From positions 1 through 42,068 of the forward strand of contig PGXU01000024.1 of NCBI GenBank assembly GCA_002839335.1: a DNA stretch of 42,068 nucleotides. Reading direction: 5' to 3'. The notes under the pieces were generated by a model. That model was not told the DNA's origin, ran no database searches, and was given only the letters and a program-made list of their open reading frames with translations. Position 1 is the first letter of the stretch, and each line of letters begins with the position of its first letter. Both the position numbers and the translations under genes were made by a program. Below, piece after piece: positions 7,981-17,878 of the stretch. The stretch is from Spirochaetae bacterium HGW-Spirochaetae-4. Lineage in GTDB: Bacteria > Spirochaetota > Spirochaetia > Sphaerochaetales > Sphaerochaetaceae.

Positions 7981-10008
7981 ATGGACGACACGCTCATACG
8001 AAACATAGGAATCATGGCCCATATCGATGCTGGAAAGACGACAACCACCGAAAGGATCCTGTTTTATACAGGCGAGAACCATCGGATCGGTGAGGTCGAC
8101 GATGGCGAAGCCTCTATGGATTTCATGGAACAGGAGCAAGATCGTGGAATTACCATATCCTCTGCCGCGACCACCTGTTTTTGGAAAGAGCACAAGATCA
8201 ATATCATCGATACCCCGGGCCATGTCGACTTTACGGCGGAAGTGGAACGCTCGCTGCGAGTACTCGATGGTGCGGTTGCCGTTTTGTGTGGAGTCAGTGG
8301 TGTTGAGCCGCAAACTGAAACTGTGTGGCGCCAAGCGGACCATTATAAGGTTCCGCGCATCATATTCGTGAATAAAATGGATAGGCTCGGTGCAGATTTC
8401 TATCAGGTCCTTGAAGAGGTCGAGAAGAAATTCGCCATCCAGACAGTACCGCTGTTTCTTCCAATCGGCGCCGAATCTGATTTCAATGGTATCATCGATA
8501 TCCTTGGAAACCGACGTATCGATTTCGAGGTGAACGACAACGGAAGCAGCATGATCTTCAGTCCGGTCCCCGCTGAATACGTAGATTTGACCGCCATTTG
8601 GTATGAGAAGGTTATCGACGCGGTGGCTTCCCATTCCGACGAGATCACCGAGAAGTATTTTTCTGGAGAAGAGATTCCACGTGACATGATCATAAAGACA
8701 CTTCGGAAAGCGACGATACAACGGAAACTGATACCGGTGTTCGTTGGAGCCTCCCTGAAAAATATCGGGGTACAGACTTTACTCGATGGGATTGTGGAAT
8801 TACTCCCCTCCCCACTGGATATCCCACCCTTGAAAGGAATCTCGGTCAAACATGGGAATGAAGTGCTGGTGAACCATGATCCGGATGGACAACCGCTGGC
8901 TTTGATCTTCAAGATCCAACATGATCGCGAGGCAGGACCACTTTGTTTTATCCGGGTTTATTCCGGAGTCATCAAGAAAGGTACGGCGATTCTCAACATA
9001 ACCAAGAAGAAACGGGAACGTATAAACAGGTTGGTTCGCATGCATGCCAATAGGCCAGAACCGCTTGACCAGTTGGAAGCCGGCGATATTGGAGTAGTGA
9101 TAGGTTTCAAGAATGCCCAAACCGGAGATACCATCGGTAGTGAAGGTGCCCAGATACTCCTTGAGAACATGGTATTTCCAGAACCTGTCATTTCGGTTGC
9201 GATTGAACCGAAAACCATGAGCGACCAGGACAAGTTGAAGGCAGCTCTGGGCATTTTGACCCAGGAGGACCCGACGTTCACCTGGAAGGAGAATGCGGAT
9301 ACCGGACAATTGGTGATTTCGGGAATGGGTGAATTGCATCTCGATGTATTGGTCACCAGATTGACCAAGGAGATGAAGGTCGACGCACGTGTCGGGCACC
9401 CGCAGGTGACCTACCGTGAATCCATAGGACAGGAAGTCACCAAGACTGAAGTGTTCAACAAGATACTGGCTGGGAAAGAACATGCGGCAACCGTGACATT
9501 GACCATTCGCCCACTGTCCACCGGCAGCGGGGCAAAGTTCACTTCCAAGGTTTCCCCCAAGAATCTTCCCACCGAAATGTTCGAAGCTATCCAACGTGGT
9601 ATCGAGAATTCCATCAAATCGGGTATCCGGTTCGGGTATGAGGTTGTCGATGTCGAAACTGTGCTCGAGTCTGTCACATACAACGTGGTCACGGCTTCCA
9701 CCTTCGCGTTTGAAGCCGCAGCAGCGCTATGCTTCGAGTCCGCGGGACGTGATGCTGAACCGGTGTTGCTGGAACCGATCATGCGTGTCGATATCGTGGT
9801 TCCTTCACAATACGTTGGGGAAGTCATGGGCAGCCTCACAGCCAGGGGCGGCTTGATCAACAGTATGGAAAGTCGGTCGACGGCAGACCATATCATTGCA
9901 AAAGCACCTTTGTCCCAACTGTTCGGCTACTCTACCGTCCTACGAAGTTCAACGCAGGGGAGAGGAACCTTCACCATGGAGTTCTCCCATTTCGCAAGAA
10001 AATCGTAA
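7981..10008 (+). CDS. fusA: Elongation factor G paralogue
   Basis: This 675-residue translational GTPase has all G-domain motifs of [11 protein letters not shown] (13-20), a switch I ending in [13 protein letters not shown] with the catalytic histidine, and NKMD, followed by domains II-V including GELHLDV. EF-G moves tRNA and mRNA through the ribosome after peptide bond formation and, with RRF, splits ribosomes after termination. It stands outside any str operon. Spirochaetes are known to carry two specialised EF-Gs, one for translocation and one for recycling; which type this is cannot be settled by eye. It is followed after 231 bases by a more divergent relative. Confidence 0.92.
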   Translation: MDDTLIRNIGIMAHIDAGKTTTTERILFYTGENHRIGEVDDGEASMDFMEQEQDRGITISSAATTCFWKEHKINIIDTPGHVDFTAEVERSLRVLDGAVAVLCGVSGVEPQTETVWRQADHYKVPRIIFVNKMDRLGADFYQVLEEVEKKFAIQTVPLFLPIGAESDFNGIIDILGNRRIDFEVNDNGSSMIFSPVPAEYVDLTAIWYEKVIDAVASHSDEITEKYFSGEEIPRDMIIKTLRKATIQRKLIPVFVGASLKNIGVQTLLDGIVELLPSPLDIPPLKGISVKHGNEVLVNHDPDGQPLALIFKIQHDREAGPLCFIRVYSGVIKKGTAILNITKKKRERINRLVRMHANRPEPLDQLEAGDIGVVIGFKNAQTGDTIGSEGAQILLENMVFPEPVISVAIEPKTMSDQDKLKAALGILTQEDPTFTWKENADTGQLVISGMGELHLDVLVTRLTKEMKVDARVGHPQVTYRESIGQEVTKTEVFNKILAGKEHAATVTLTIRPLSTGSGAKFTSKVSPKNLPTEMFEAIQRGIENSIKSGIRFGYEVVDVETVLESVTYNVVTASTFAFEAAAALCFESAGRDAEPVLLEPIMRVDIVVPSQYVGEVMGSLTARGGLINSMESRSTADHIIAKAPLSQLFGYSTVLRSSTQGRGTFTMEFSHFARKS

Positions 10009-10057
10009 TTCGGGACACATCGCAACCATCTGAACAGGAAACCACACCACCTGTACC

Positions 10058-10077
10058 GCGGCCGGATTTCCGGCCGC
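10058..10077. other. GC-rich perfect hairpin between the two EF-G genes
   Basis: GCGGCCGG (10058-10065) and CCGGCCGC (10070-10077) form a perfect eight-pair stem with the four-base loop ATTT, 50 bases after the first EF-G stop. No T-run follows on either strand, so it is not a standard intrinsic terminator. It may slow or partly end transcription, or protect the 3' end of the message. Confidence 0.5.
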
Positions 10078-10170
10078 CGGTCATGTCCCTCCAAATCGTC
10101 CGGTTCGATTTTCCACACCGTAGGAATCCCGCGATACGCCAGCGAAAAAGGACATCTGTCCACAAATAGT

Positions 10171-10199
10171 TTGACAGATGACAAGTATGGATTTACCAT
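10171..10199 (+). promoter_or_regulatory. Promoter of the second EF-G-like gene
   Basis: A perfect TTGACA (10171-10176), a 17-base spacer and TACCAT (10194-10199, four of six consensus bases) lie about 40 bases upstream of the ATG. GGAGG at 10231-10235 is the ribosome binding site. Confidence 0.6.
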
Positions 10200-10239
10200 A
10201 TCCTTTGAGTATCTATTGATGCTCTCCATAGGAGGAAAT

Positions 10240-12321
10240 ATGAGCGTATCCAGTACTGACGTAAGGAACATTGCCATCGTAGGCCACAACGGTACCGGGA
10301 AAACCTCATTATTGGAACAGATGCTGTTTCATAGTGGTGTGATTTCCCGGGCAGAAACAATCGGATCAGGTAAGACTACGAGCGACTACACCGAGGAAGA
10401 AGTCTCCCGACAAATGTCGGTCCACACAGCAATGGCGAACATCCCATTCGAAGGCAAGTCGTTGACCTTCCTCGATACCCCTGGAACTGCGGACTTCATT
10501 GGAGAAGTCATCAGTGCATTCCGTTCTTGCGAATCGGCGCTAGTTACCGTAGACGCACGTGACGGTGCACAGATCGAAACCATCAAGCTGTGGAAGCGGT
10601 TGAATGACCGCAACAAGCCACGTGCTGTATTCATCAATAAAATAGACCGAGAACGGGCAGATTTCTTTTCTACATTCAATAATTTGAAAGCGCAACTTTC
10701 CGCTACCTATGTCCCCATCACCATTCCTATGGGAAGTGGCGAGGACTTCAAGGGAGTGATCAACCTTATAGAGAAAAAGGCATATTTTTATACAGCGAAC
10801 AGCAAGGAAACCGTCGGCGAAATTCCTGAGGAATATGCGGCACTGATGGATGAATACGAATTGCTGTTGATCGAGGCGGCAGCAGAAGGAGCCGACGACC
10901 TCATTGAAAAATATTTCGATGTCGGAACATTGGAACCTGACGAGATCCGTCGGGGGCTTCGGGAAGGACTCAACGACAATCGGGTCGTCCCTGTATTTGC
11001 CGGAAGCTCTCTGGTATGTTCGGGTATTTCCAGTCTGCTGACCTTTATCAGGAACAATTTCCCCAAACCTGTTGGAAAAATGGACTTTATTGTGAAAGGT
11101 GATGAGGAATCAACCATTGCGATCAGCAACGAAGGCACGGCATCCGCATATGTATTCAAAACCACCATCGACCAGTTCTCGGGAAAACTGGGGTATATCA
11201 AAGTCGTACAAGGCACAATCGCAGGCGATACGGATCTGACAAACCCCGAATTGGGAAAGAAGGAACGACCCGGAAAGGTCTACCGTATGGTTGGCAAGAA
11301 GCTGGTTGAAGTGGATGCGCTCCAGGCTGGAGATATCGGCGTCATCGCGAAGAGCAACATAACCTACACGAACGCGACGTTGGTCGGCACAGATTCAGGA
11401 TATCGTTTCCAACCGTTGAAGTTCCCCCACCCCATCTATTCGTTGGCTATCCATGCTGGTGATAAGAAATCCGAAGACAAGATGAACGAATCATTGCATC
11501 GTATCACGGAAGAAGACCTCACCTTCCGCATCGCATTCAATGAGGAGACAAAGGAATCGACCGTAAGTGGCATGGGTGAACTGCACTTGAACATGATATT
11601 GGACAAGGTGAAGGAAAAGCAGAAGATAACAATCCTGACCAAATTGCCTAGGATCGCGTACCGTGAAACCATCACCAAAAAATCGGGAATCGTCGAATAC
11701 GCACATAAGAAACAGTCCGGTGGACACGGACAATACGGCAAGGTCCTCATAGAAATCGAACCACTCGAGCGTGGGCAGTATTATTCATTCACCAATGCCA
11801 TCAAAGGCGGGTCGGTCTCCAAGGGATACATGCCAGGTATTGAAAAAGGATTGCAAGATGCGATGCATGAAGGCTTTTTGGCCGATTACCCCTTGGTTGA
11901 CATTGGAATCACCATTGTCGATGGAAAGGAACATCCGGTCGATTCTTCGGAAATGGCATTCAGACTTGCAGCCAAGGGAGCAATGCGATCTGCAATCGAG
12001 AAAGCAGGACCTCTGCTCCTCGAACCGTTCATGAAGCTTTCGGTGTATGTCGAGGACAAGTATCTCGGCGATATCCTCAGCGATTTGAGCGGGAAACGCG
12101 GACGGGTGCTCGGCCAGGACGATATGGGAAGTGGCATCCAGATGGTAAAGGCTGAAGTGCCGCAGGCGGAGATGCTGAACTACGCCATCGACCTCAAGTC
12201 GATGACCAGTGGCACCGGTTCCTTCGAAATTGAATTCGACCACTATGAGACAGTCAGCGGCAAGATTGCCGACGATGTCATCAAGGCATCCAAGGCCGCC
12301 CGCGAGGAAGAAAGCAAGTAG
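10240..12321 (+). CDS. EF-G-like GTPase of the divergent EF-G2 type
   Basis: The 693-residue protein has the full EF-G domain layout but an altered G domain. The P-loop reads GHNGTGKT (15-22) instead of AHIDAGKT. Switch I has RQMSVHTA where RGITI is usual. Switch II reads DTPGTADF, so the catalytic histidine is threonine (T83). NKID and the domain III-IV motif GMGELHLN are retained. These are traits of the EF-G-like group that includes mycobacterial FusA2, for which I recall weak or absent ribosome-dependent GTPase activity. The ATG at 10240 follows GGAGGAAAT; a GTG or TTG further upstream would lie over the promoter. Function is unknown; a stress or specialised ribosome role is inference. 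Confidence 0.88.
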   Translation: MSVSSTDVRNIAIVGHNGTGKTSLLEQMLFHSGVISRAETIGSGKTTSDYTEEEVSRQMSVHTAMANIPFEGKSLTFLDTPGTADFIGEVISAFRSCESALVTVDARDGAQIETIKLWKRLNDRNKPRAVFINKIDRERADFFSTFNNLKAQLSATYVPITIPMGSGEDFKGVINLIEKKAYFYTANSKETVGEIPEEYAALMDEYELLLIEAAAEGADDLIEKYFDVGTLEPDEIRRGLREGLNDNRVVPVFAGSSLVCSGISSLLTFIRNNFPKPVGKMDFIVKGDEESTIAISNEGTASAYVFKTTIDQFSGKLGYIKVVQGTIAGDTDLTNPELGKKERPGKVYRMVGKKLVEVDALQAGDIGVIAKSNITYTNATLVGTDSGYRFQPLKFPHPIYSLAIHAGDKKSEDKMNESLHRITEEDLTFRIAFNEETKESTVSGMGELHLNMILDKVKEKQKITILTKLPRIAYRETITKKSGIVEYAHKKQSGGHGQYGKVLIEIEPLERGQYYSFTNAIKGGSVSKGYMPGIEKGLQDAMHEGFLADYPLVDIGITIVDGKEHPVDSSEMAFRLAAKGAMRSAIEKAGPLLLEPFMKLSVYVEDKYLGDILSDLSGKRGRVLGQDDMGSGIQMVKAEVPQAEMLNYAIDLKSMTSGTGSFEIEFDHYETVSGKIADDVIKASKAAREEESK

Positions 12322-12375
12322 AGAAGGTATCGTTTGAGTAAACCAAGCCCCGCCAAGCGGGGGATTGTATCAGAG

Positions 12376-12401
12376 AAGCCGAGGTCACCCTCGGCTTTTT
12401 T
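12376..12401 (+). terminator. Terminator after the EF-G-like gene, overlapping the trmB 3' end
   Basis: AAGCCGAGG (12376-12384) pairs with CCTCGGCTT (12389-12397) over a four-base loop, followed by six T (12396-12401). The 3' half overlaps the last codons of trmB on the other strand. A second small hairpin, CCCCGC-CAA-GCGGGG, lies just upstream (12348-12362). Confidence 0.85.
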
Positions 12402-13098
12402 CTACCCAAATCTCATTGATCACATGGCTTTTCCGCAATCCCTTCTCTTCAAATCCTGTGGTCGGTCTCCACGAGTGCGGGGGCGAGAACCCACCATGGG
12501 GGTTATACAACGATTCTACGGAATCGAACACCTCGATCATCTGGTAGGCATACTCTTCCCAATCGGTTACACAGTAGATGTATCCTCCTGGAGAGAGTTT
12601 CTTAGCCAACAGCTCGGCAAACGGCAATTGGACAAGTCTCCGTTTATGGTGTTTCTTCTTCGGCCAGGGATCGGGAAAGAATATATGGAATCCGGAGATG
12701 CTTCCGTCGGGAATCATGGTCTTCAACACTTCAACAGCATCGAAACGCATCAATTTCAGGTTTGAGATCTGCTGCCTTCCAACCGCGGACAACAACTTGG
12801 TGAATCCATTGAGAAAAACTTCTATCGCAAGGAAATTCGACAGAGGCATTTGGGTTGCAATTCGTTCGGTTGTATGGCCCATACCAAAACCTATTTCCAG
12901 GATCACAGGATTGGAGTTCCCGAATACCTCGGAAAAATCAAGTAGCCGATCCTGGAATGGTAGTACGTACTGTCCCGAATAGGTTTCCAAGGCTTCCTTT
13001 TGATACGGGGCGAGTCTTGATCCACGCAAGACAAAGCTCTTGATACTCCGTTTCCCATCCTCCGACGGGCTCTCTACCCGTCCAGTCCCAAGTTCCAT
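12385..13098 (-). CDS. trmB: tRNA (guanine-N7-)-methyltransferase
   Basis: The 237-residue enzyme uses S-adenosylmethionine to form m7G, usually at position 46 of the tRNA variable loop. Seen: the SAM-binding motif ILEIGFGMGHTT (about residues 66-77), the family signature FFPDPWPKKKHHKRR, and the late substrate-recognition motif RPTTGFEEKG. The start ATG has GGAGG five bases upstream. It lies 13 bases downstream of mfd, so the two are probably cotranscribed. It ends inside the terminator shared with the convergent EF-G-like gene. Confidence 0.96.
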   Translation of the reverse strand: MELGTGRVESPSEDGKRSIKSFVLRGSRLAPYQKEALETYSGQYVLPFQDRLLDFSEVFGNSNPVILEIGFGMGHTTERIATQMPLSNFLAIEVFLNGFTKLLSAVGRQQISNLKLMRFDAVEVLKTMIPDGSISGFHIFFPDPWPKKKHHKRRLVQLPFAELLAKKLSPGGYIYCVTDWEEYAYQMIEVFDSVESLYNPHGGFSPPHSWRPTTGFEEKGLRKSHVINEIWVEKSRG

Positions 13099-13111
13099 GC
13101 AATCCTCCGAA

Positions 13112-16100
13112 TCATGCCAATCTTTGTAGTGTTTCCAATATGAACAACGACTTGTCCTTCAACGAGACAGCGTCGGTACGCAACGTAAGCACATTCATTC
13201 TCCGTTGGTCAATCCCTACTCTTCCATTACCCAATCGCAACAGTTCCATGACTTTATCGATAGCGATATCCTTGACCTTCGCAAATTCCACGGTGACCAC
13301 CCCATTTCGTTCCTTCAGGTGTTGTATCGACAATTTTCGGCATATGATCTTCAATTCTGCGATGTACAAAAGGTTGACCACCACTTCAGGCATCGTACCG
13401 AACCGGTCTTCCATTTCGGCGGTCAATGCCTGCAACTGCACATCGCTGGAAATCGAGGCTATCTTCTTGTAGATATCGAACTTGATCGAAGGTTCGCTGA
13501 TGTATGTATCGGGAATAAATCCGGAATAATCAAGTTCAAGGAACACTTCCTTGCTCTCTTCGACAGATCCGTCTTTCAACAATTCGGCGATCGCCTCATC
13601 AAGGATACGCAAGTACATATCCAATCCGACTGAAGCCAACTGTCCGCTTTGTTCACGGCCCAACAGGTTTCCCGTCCCCCGTATCTCCATATCCTTCATG
13701 GCTATCTTGAAACCACTTCCCAGTTCCGTATGTTCCGAAATCACCTTCAAACGCTTGACCGCGATTTCACTGATAGCACTCAATTCAGGATAAAACAGAT
13801 ACGCGAAAGCTTCCTGGTCACTTCGACCTACCCGCCCGCGCAACTGGTACAATTGGGACACACCATAGCGATCTGCCCTGTCGATGATTATGGTATTCAC
13901 ATTTGGAATATCAATCCCGTTCTCAATCAACGTCGTAGATACCAGTACTTGGATTCCCTGATGGATGAACCGACGCATGATATCCTCGATTTCCTCGGGG
14001 TCCATCTGGCCATGGATCGCTTCAATCACAACTTCAGGCATATGCTTTCCAAGCATCTGCACCACTTCCACGAGTGTATTGATACGGTTGTGCAAAAAGA
14101 ATACTTGTCCACCACGGTTCAATTCGAACCTGATCGCTCCGACAATCGTAGGAATATCGAATTCCTTGATGACGGTCTTGATCGGTCGCCGCTGGATTGG
14201 GGGTGTAGTCAAAAGGGACATGTCCCGGATTTTCAGTAGGGACATGTAAAGGGTTCTTGGGATCGGAGTGGCCGACAGTGCGATCGAATCGATATTCGCC
14301 TTAAGCTCCTTCACCTTCTCCTTGTCCTTCACTCCGAACCGCTGTTCCTCGTCGATAATGAGCAGTCCCAGATCCTTGAAGACCACATCCTTCTGGAGCA
14401 ACCGATGTGTTCCCACCAGGATATCCACTTGCCCTTCCTTCAGCCTGTTCAGGATCTCCTTCTGATGTTTCTTCACGATAATTCTGGAAATGACCTCAGC
14501 CTTGACGGGAAATTGGCCCAACCGCTGCAACAACGTCTCATAATGCTGCTCTGCAAGAATGGTTGTCGGAGCCAGGATCGCCACCTGCTTGCCCGCCATG
14601 ACTGCCTTGAAAGCAGCCCTCAGTGCTATTTCGGTCTTGCCGTATCCGACATCTCCACAAATGAGCCTGTCCATTACGATAGGACTTTCCATATCGTGCT
14701 TGATATCCTCGATACAGGTAAGCTGGTCCTCGGTTTCCTCGAATGGGAAGGAAGCTTCGAATTCGAGCTGCCAATCGGTGTCCTTGGGATACGGATAGCC
14801 TTTGCTGCTTTTCCTTCGGGCATACAACTGTATCAACCTTCCCGCCAACTCCTCCGCGGACTTCCTGGCTTTGGCTTTTTTTGTTTCCCAACCTTGGCCA
14901 CCCAATTTGTCAAGCCTGGGAGTTCCTCCCTCGCTGCCGATGTACCGTTGGATCAAGTTGGCTTGTTCGATAGGAACAAAAAGTGTTTCGTTGTCCGCAT
15001 AGGCAATCTTGATATAGTCGCGTTCTTTTCCCGACATGGTGATCCGGTCGATCTTGAGGAATTTTCCGACACCGTAGTTCATGTGCACGACATGGTCGCC
15101 TTCATTGAGGTCTACAAACGAATCGAGCGGAGAGGATTGGACCTTGTGCAGTGTCTTTACAACCTGTTTGCGCCTTCCGAATATCTCGTGGTCGCATATT
15201 GCCACCAGTTTCTGGCTGCTTATTGAAAAACCTCCACTGATCTCAAGGTCCAACACCTGTAGAGACGCAAATTGATTGAGCATATTGTTCAATCGTTTGC
15301 GTTGAAGGTCGGACCCGGCGAATATCACGACCTTGTATCCATTTCCAATCAATTGGGACAGTTCTTCTTTCAGCATGACAAAGTTGCCGAAGAATGACCG
15401 CGGTCCATCGACATCGAAAACAAAGACTCCCTTCCGCTGTCCCCTTACCTCTACCAATACTGTTGATCGCAACCAAGTCTCGAAGAATCTCGGGTAATCG
15501 AACAGCAATTCGGCCGGTTTTGGCGACATGCGGTCTTTAAGGAATGCATCCCTGTACAACGCCTTGGCTTCGACCATGAGGGAATGGAAAGAAGTCTCGA
15601 GACGTTCCATTCCAAGAAAGAATACATAATCCTTTTCCTGCAGGTATGCATCGATGGTTGCGGTCTCGACTTGCTGCTGTTCCTTCAAAATCGTAACGTT
15701 GATATGACCGAGAGTCTTTATCGTGTCCTGTGTCAATGGATCGAAGGAGGTTATCCGTTCAATGCGGTCCCAATCGGCGTAGATCCGTACCGGGTACGGG
15801 CTGTCATAGGGGAAAAAGTCGACAACCTCGCCGTGTATGGAGAATTCTCCAGGAACCGCGGTACTCGGGCTGCGATAATAGCCTCCTGCCGACAACGTAT
15901 TCGCGATTGTTGTCGAATCGAACGGTTCGCTTACCCGCAAGTGCAATTCCGACGCTTGCAGCGACTCGAGGGAAACCACCGGCGATACGAAGGCCCTCAG
16001 ATGGGTCACAACCATACGGGTCGGATGCTCGATACTTGCTGCGAACGCCTTCAACTGCGAATATTCCCTATCGGTTCCCTCCCAAGGACTATACAACAGC

Positions 16101-16360
16101 TTCCCATTGGAGGGCAGGTAGATATGGGGAACTCCCGCGGTCTGCAGATCCTTGCACAATTGCATGGCGAATACTTCGGTTGGGCAAAGGGCCCAAAGCC
16201 TTCTGTCCAGCGAGCGGGCATACACCGACAGGGCCTCGGCAAGGGGATACCCCTCCAGGCCTTCGATGAACTGACGATTGGAGCAATCCTGTTTGAACGA
16301 CTTGTACGCGTCGGTGCTTTTGATATAGGATTGCACAAGTGGACCGATATGTTGTTGCAT
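13112..16360 (-). CDS. mfd: Transcription-repair coupling factor
   Basis: Mfd (1082 residues) removes RNA polymerase stalled at DNA damage and recruits UvrA. In order: UvrB-like N-terminal modules with SPWEGTDREYS, an RNA-polymerase-interacting Tudor-like domain near residue 415 (GDHVVHMNYGVGKFL), the ATPase motor with Walker A CGDVGYGKTE near 565-572 and DEEQ near 670, SATPIPRTL, helicase motifs through QLRGRVGRS, and the C-terminal TRCF domain. The ATG at 16360 was preferred; a start further upstream (to 16462) would overlap the divergent neighbour by 64 bases and add residues unlike the family. No strong ribosome binding site is seen. Confidence 0.96.
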   Translation of the reverse strand: MQQHIGPLVQSYIKSTDAYKSFKQDCSNRQFIEGLEGYPLAEALSVYARSLDRRLWALCPTEVFAMQLCKDLQTAGVPHIYLPSNGKLLYSPWEGTDREYSQLKAFAASIEHPTRMVVTHLRAFVSPVVSLESLQASELHLRVSEPFDSTTIANTLSAGGYYRSPSTAVPGEFSIHGEVVDFFPYDSPYPVRIYADWDRIERITSFDPLTQDTIKTLGHINVTILKEQQQVETATIDAYLQEKDYVFFLGMERLETSFHSLMVEAKALYRDAFLKDRMSPKPAELLFDYPRFFETWLRSTVLVEVRGQRKGVFVFDVDGPRSFFGNFVMLKEELSQLIGNGYKVVIFAGSDLQRKRLNNMLNQFASLQVLDLEISGGFSISSQKLVAICDHEIFGRRKQVVKTLHKVQSSPLDSFVDLNEGDHVVHMNYGVGKFLKIDRITMSGKERDYIKIAYADNETLFVPIEQANLIQRYIGSEGGTPRLDKLGGQGWETKKAKARKSAEELAGRLIQLYARRKSSKGYPYPKDTDWQLEFEASFPFEETEDQLTCIEDIKHDMESPIVMDRLICGDVGYGKTEIALRAAFKAVMAGKQVAILAPTTILAEQHYETLLQRLGQFPVKAEVISRIIVKKHQKEILNRLKEGQVDILVGTHRLLQKDVVFKDLGLLIIDEEQRFGVKDKEKVKELKANIDSIALSATPIPRTLYMSLLKIRDMSLLTTPPIQRRPIKTVIKEFDIPTIVGAIRFELNRGGQVFFLHNRINTLVEVVQMLGKHMPEVVIEAIHGQMDPEEIEDIMRRFIHQGIQVLVSTTLIENGIDIPNVNTIIIDRADRYGVSQLYQLRGRVGRSDQEAFAYLFYPELSAISEIAVKRLKVISEHTELGSGFKIAMKDMEIRGTGNLLGREQSGQLASVGLDMYLRILDEAIAELLKDGSVEESKEVFLELDYSGFIPDTYISEPSIKFDIYKKIASISSDVQLQALTAEMEDRFGTMPEVVVNLLYIAELKIICRKLSIQHLKERNGVVTVEFAKVKDIAIDKVMELLRLGNGRVGIDQRRMNVLTLRTDAVSLKDKSLFILETLQRLA

Positions 16361-16398
16361 AACCGCACATACCCTAGCACAGAGAGGAAAGGTATTCA

Positions 16399-17184
16399 AT
16401 GGATGCTTATGATCATATAGCCCGGTTGTTGACTGAAATGGGAGATTACGCATGTATCGCACAAGCCGACATATCCCGGGATTACAAGGATGACGGATCT
16501 GTTCTTACCAAAACCGATACCACGATAAACGAGCGGGTCGGCAACGCACTCGCAGAACTCTTTCCCGAAGCGAATGTCGTCACAGAAGAAGCGATACGAC
16601 CGTTCAACCCCCTCGCTCCCCTGACATTCATTCTGGATCCGATAGACGGTACCGACGTATATAGCCAAGGCCTTCCCGGCTGGTGCATATCGCTGGGCAT
16701 ACTCGACAGGAACCGACGGTGTATAGGCGGTATGGTGTACGCTCCGCGTTGGGGTTTGAGTCGGGGTGAGGATATGTTCCTCCGACTGGATCCCGGAAAG
16801 GAATTGTTGCTGAATGGAAAAGTGTTGAAACCCCGTCTCAAACATACCGCATTGGAACAGATCGCAATGGCATCGCATGCTCCCAGATATATTTCGATCA
16901 AACGGTTCGACGGCAAGATCAGGTGTTATGGCTCGAATATCCTGCACATGATATCCCCGTTGATCCATCCCCACATTCAGGGAGCTGTCTCGGTACCTTG
17001 TTTCGCTTGGGATATCGCAGGTGCCCACGCATTGCTCGAATCGCAGGGAATGACAGTGCAATACGCCGATGGATCCCCATTCCTCTATACAGATGCATTG
17101 CTGTTCGAAAGAAAGGCTTTTGAGGGTATAGTACTATCCGGAACGGCTGAAGCGGTATCGACCATGGCCACCCTGTTCGGTTGA
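16399..17184 (+). CDS. Inositol monophosphatase-family phosphatase
   Basis: The 261-residue protein shows the lithium-sensitive phosphatase fold motifs: a metal-binding TEEA segment, DPIDGTDVYSQG (matching DPIDGT in motif A), and WDIAGAHALLES (motif B). Family members hydrolyse inositol phosphates, 3',5'-adenosine bisphosphate (CysQ) or fructose 1,6-bisphosphate. The substrate cannot be told from sequence. The ATG has GAGGAAAGG upstream. It is transcribed away from mfd, with only 38 bases between the two starts, so the promoters must overlap one another or the coding ends. It is convergent with the YhhQ gene, 7 bases away. Confidence 0.9.
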   Translation: MDAYDHIARLLTEMGDYACIAQADISRDYKDDGSVLTKTDTTINERVGNALAELFPEANVVTEEAIRPFNPLAPLTFILDPIDGTDVYSQGLPGWCISLGILDRNRRCIGGMVYAPRWGLSRGEDMFLRLDPGKELLLNGKVLKPRLKHTALEQIAMASHAPRYISIKRFDGKIRCYGSNILHMISPLIHPHIQGAVSVPCFAWDIAGAHALLESQGMTVQYADGSPFLYTDALLFERKAFEGIVLSGTAEAVSTMATLFG

Positions 17185-17191
17185 ACACAGG

Positions 17192-17878
17192 TCAATCAGA
17201 TATTTTTCCAGCCTCATACCATCGTCGGGCCAGGTACATGAAGGGAGTATCCAACGCGGAGACCAACCATTTCAACAAGTAGGTGGTCACCATGATCTGC
17301 CAGAGTATATCCCACCCATAGACACCATAGAAGGCGATCATTGTGAACAACAGCGTATCGATCAATTGACTTACCATCGTACTTGCATTGTTCCTGAGCC
17401 ATAACCATTTCGCCTCGGGCTTCTTCCTTTTCCAATAATCGAATGCGTTGATATCATGCAATTGCGACACCAGGTATGCGACCAGACTTCCCAGGGCTAT
17501 TCTCGGCATCAGGCCAAAGATCGTCACCATGCTCTCCTGTACGAAATCGGAGGCAGCAGGTTGGAACAACAATGCGACATTCATGAACAAGGTCATGACA
17601 ACCAGGGAAAAGAATCCGATACCGACGGCCTTGGCGGCGTCCTTCTTCCCGAAGCACTCGCTCAAGATATCGGTAGCCAGGAAACTGGTGGCATATACGA
17701 TGTTCCCCAACGTTGCTTCAAGTCCGAAGAGAACAACCGTCTTGGTTACCTGGATATTCGCAAGTATCACAGAGACGGGTATCCAAATAAACAATCCGGT
17801 ACGACCCCACAATCGAAATGCAATCATGATTGCGATGAAATTCAACACCAGCATGAGGACCCAAAATAATTCATTCAC
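17192..17878 (-). CDS. yhhQ: YhhQ-family queuosine precursor transporter
   Basis: The 228-residue integral membrane protein has about six hydrophobic helices and the YhhQ hallmark NIVYATSFLATDILSECFGKKDA, followed by NNASTMVSQLIDTLLF. Characterised members import queuosine precursors (preQ0, preQ1) across the inner membrane for tRNA modification. The start is a GTG whose bases overlap the stop of the upstream NTPase gene (GTGA), with GGAGAA upstream; an upstream alternative would lie in the NTPase gene. It is last in a three-gene operon with an NTPase and an ACT-domain protein. The transported substrate here is inferred from the family. Confidence 0.9.
   Translation of the reverse strand: MNELFWVLMLVLNFIAIMIAFRLWGRTGLFIWIPVSVILANIQVTKTVVLFGLEATLGNIVYATSFLATDILSECFGKKDAAKAVGIGFFSLVVMTLFMNVALLFQPAASDFVQESMVTIFGLMPRIALGSLVAYLVSQLHDINAFDYWKRKKPEAKWLWLRNNASTMVSQLIDTLLFTMIAFYGVYGWDILWQIMVTTYLLKWLVSALDTPFMYLARRWYEAGKISD

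Noticed and set aside
15584..16420. Long plus-strand frame inside mfd (and similar long frames opposite rplI and trmB)
   Set aside because: They lie antisense to well-supported genes, have no ribosome binding sites, and reflect codon bias of the genes on the other strand.
16361..16462. Longer N-terminus of mfd
   Set aside because: It would overlap the divergent phosphatase gene by 64 bases and its residues do not resemble other Mfd proteins.
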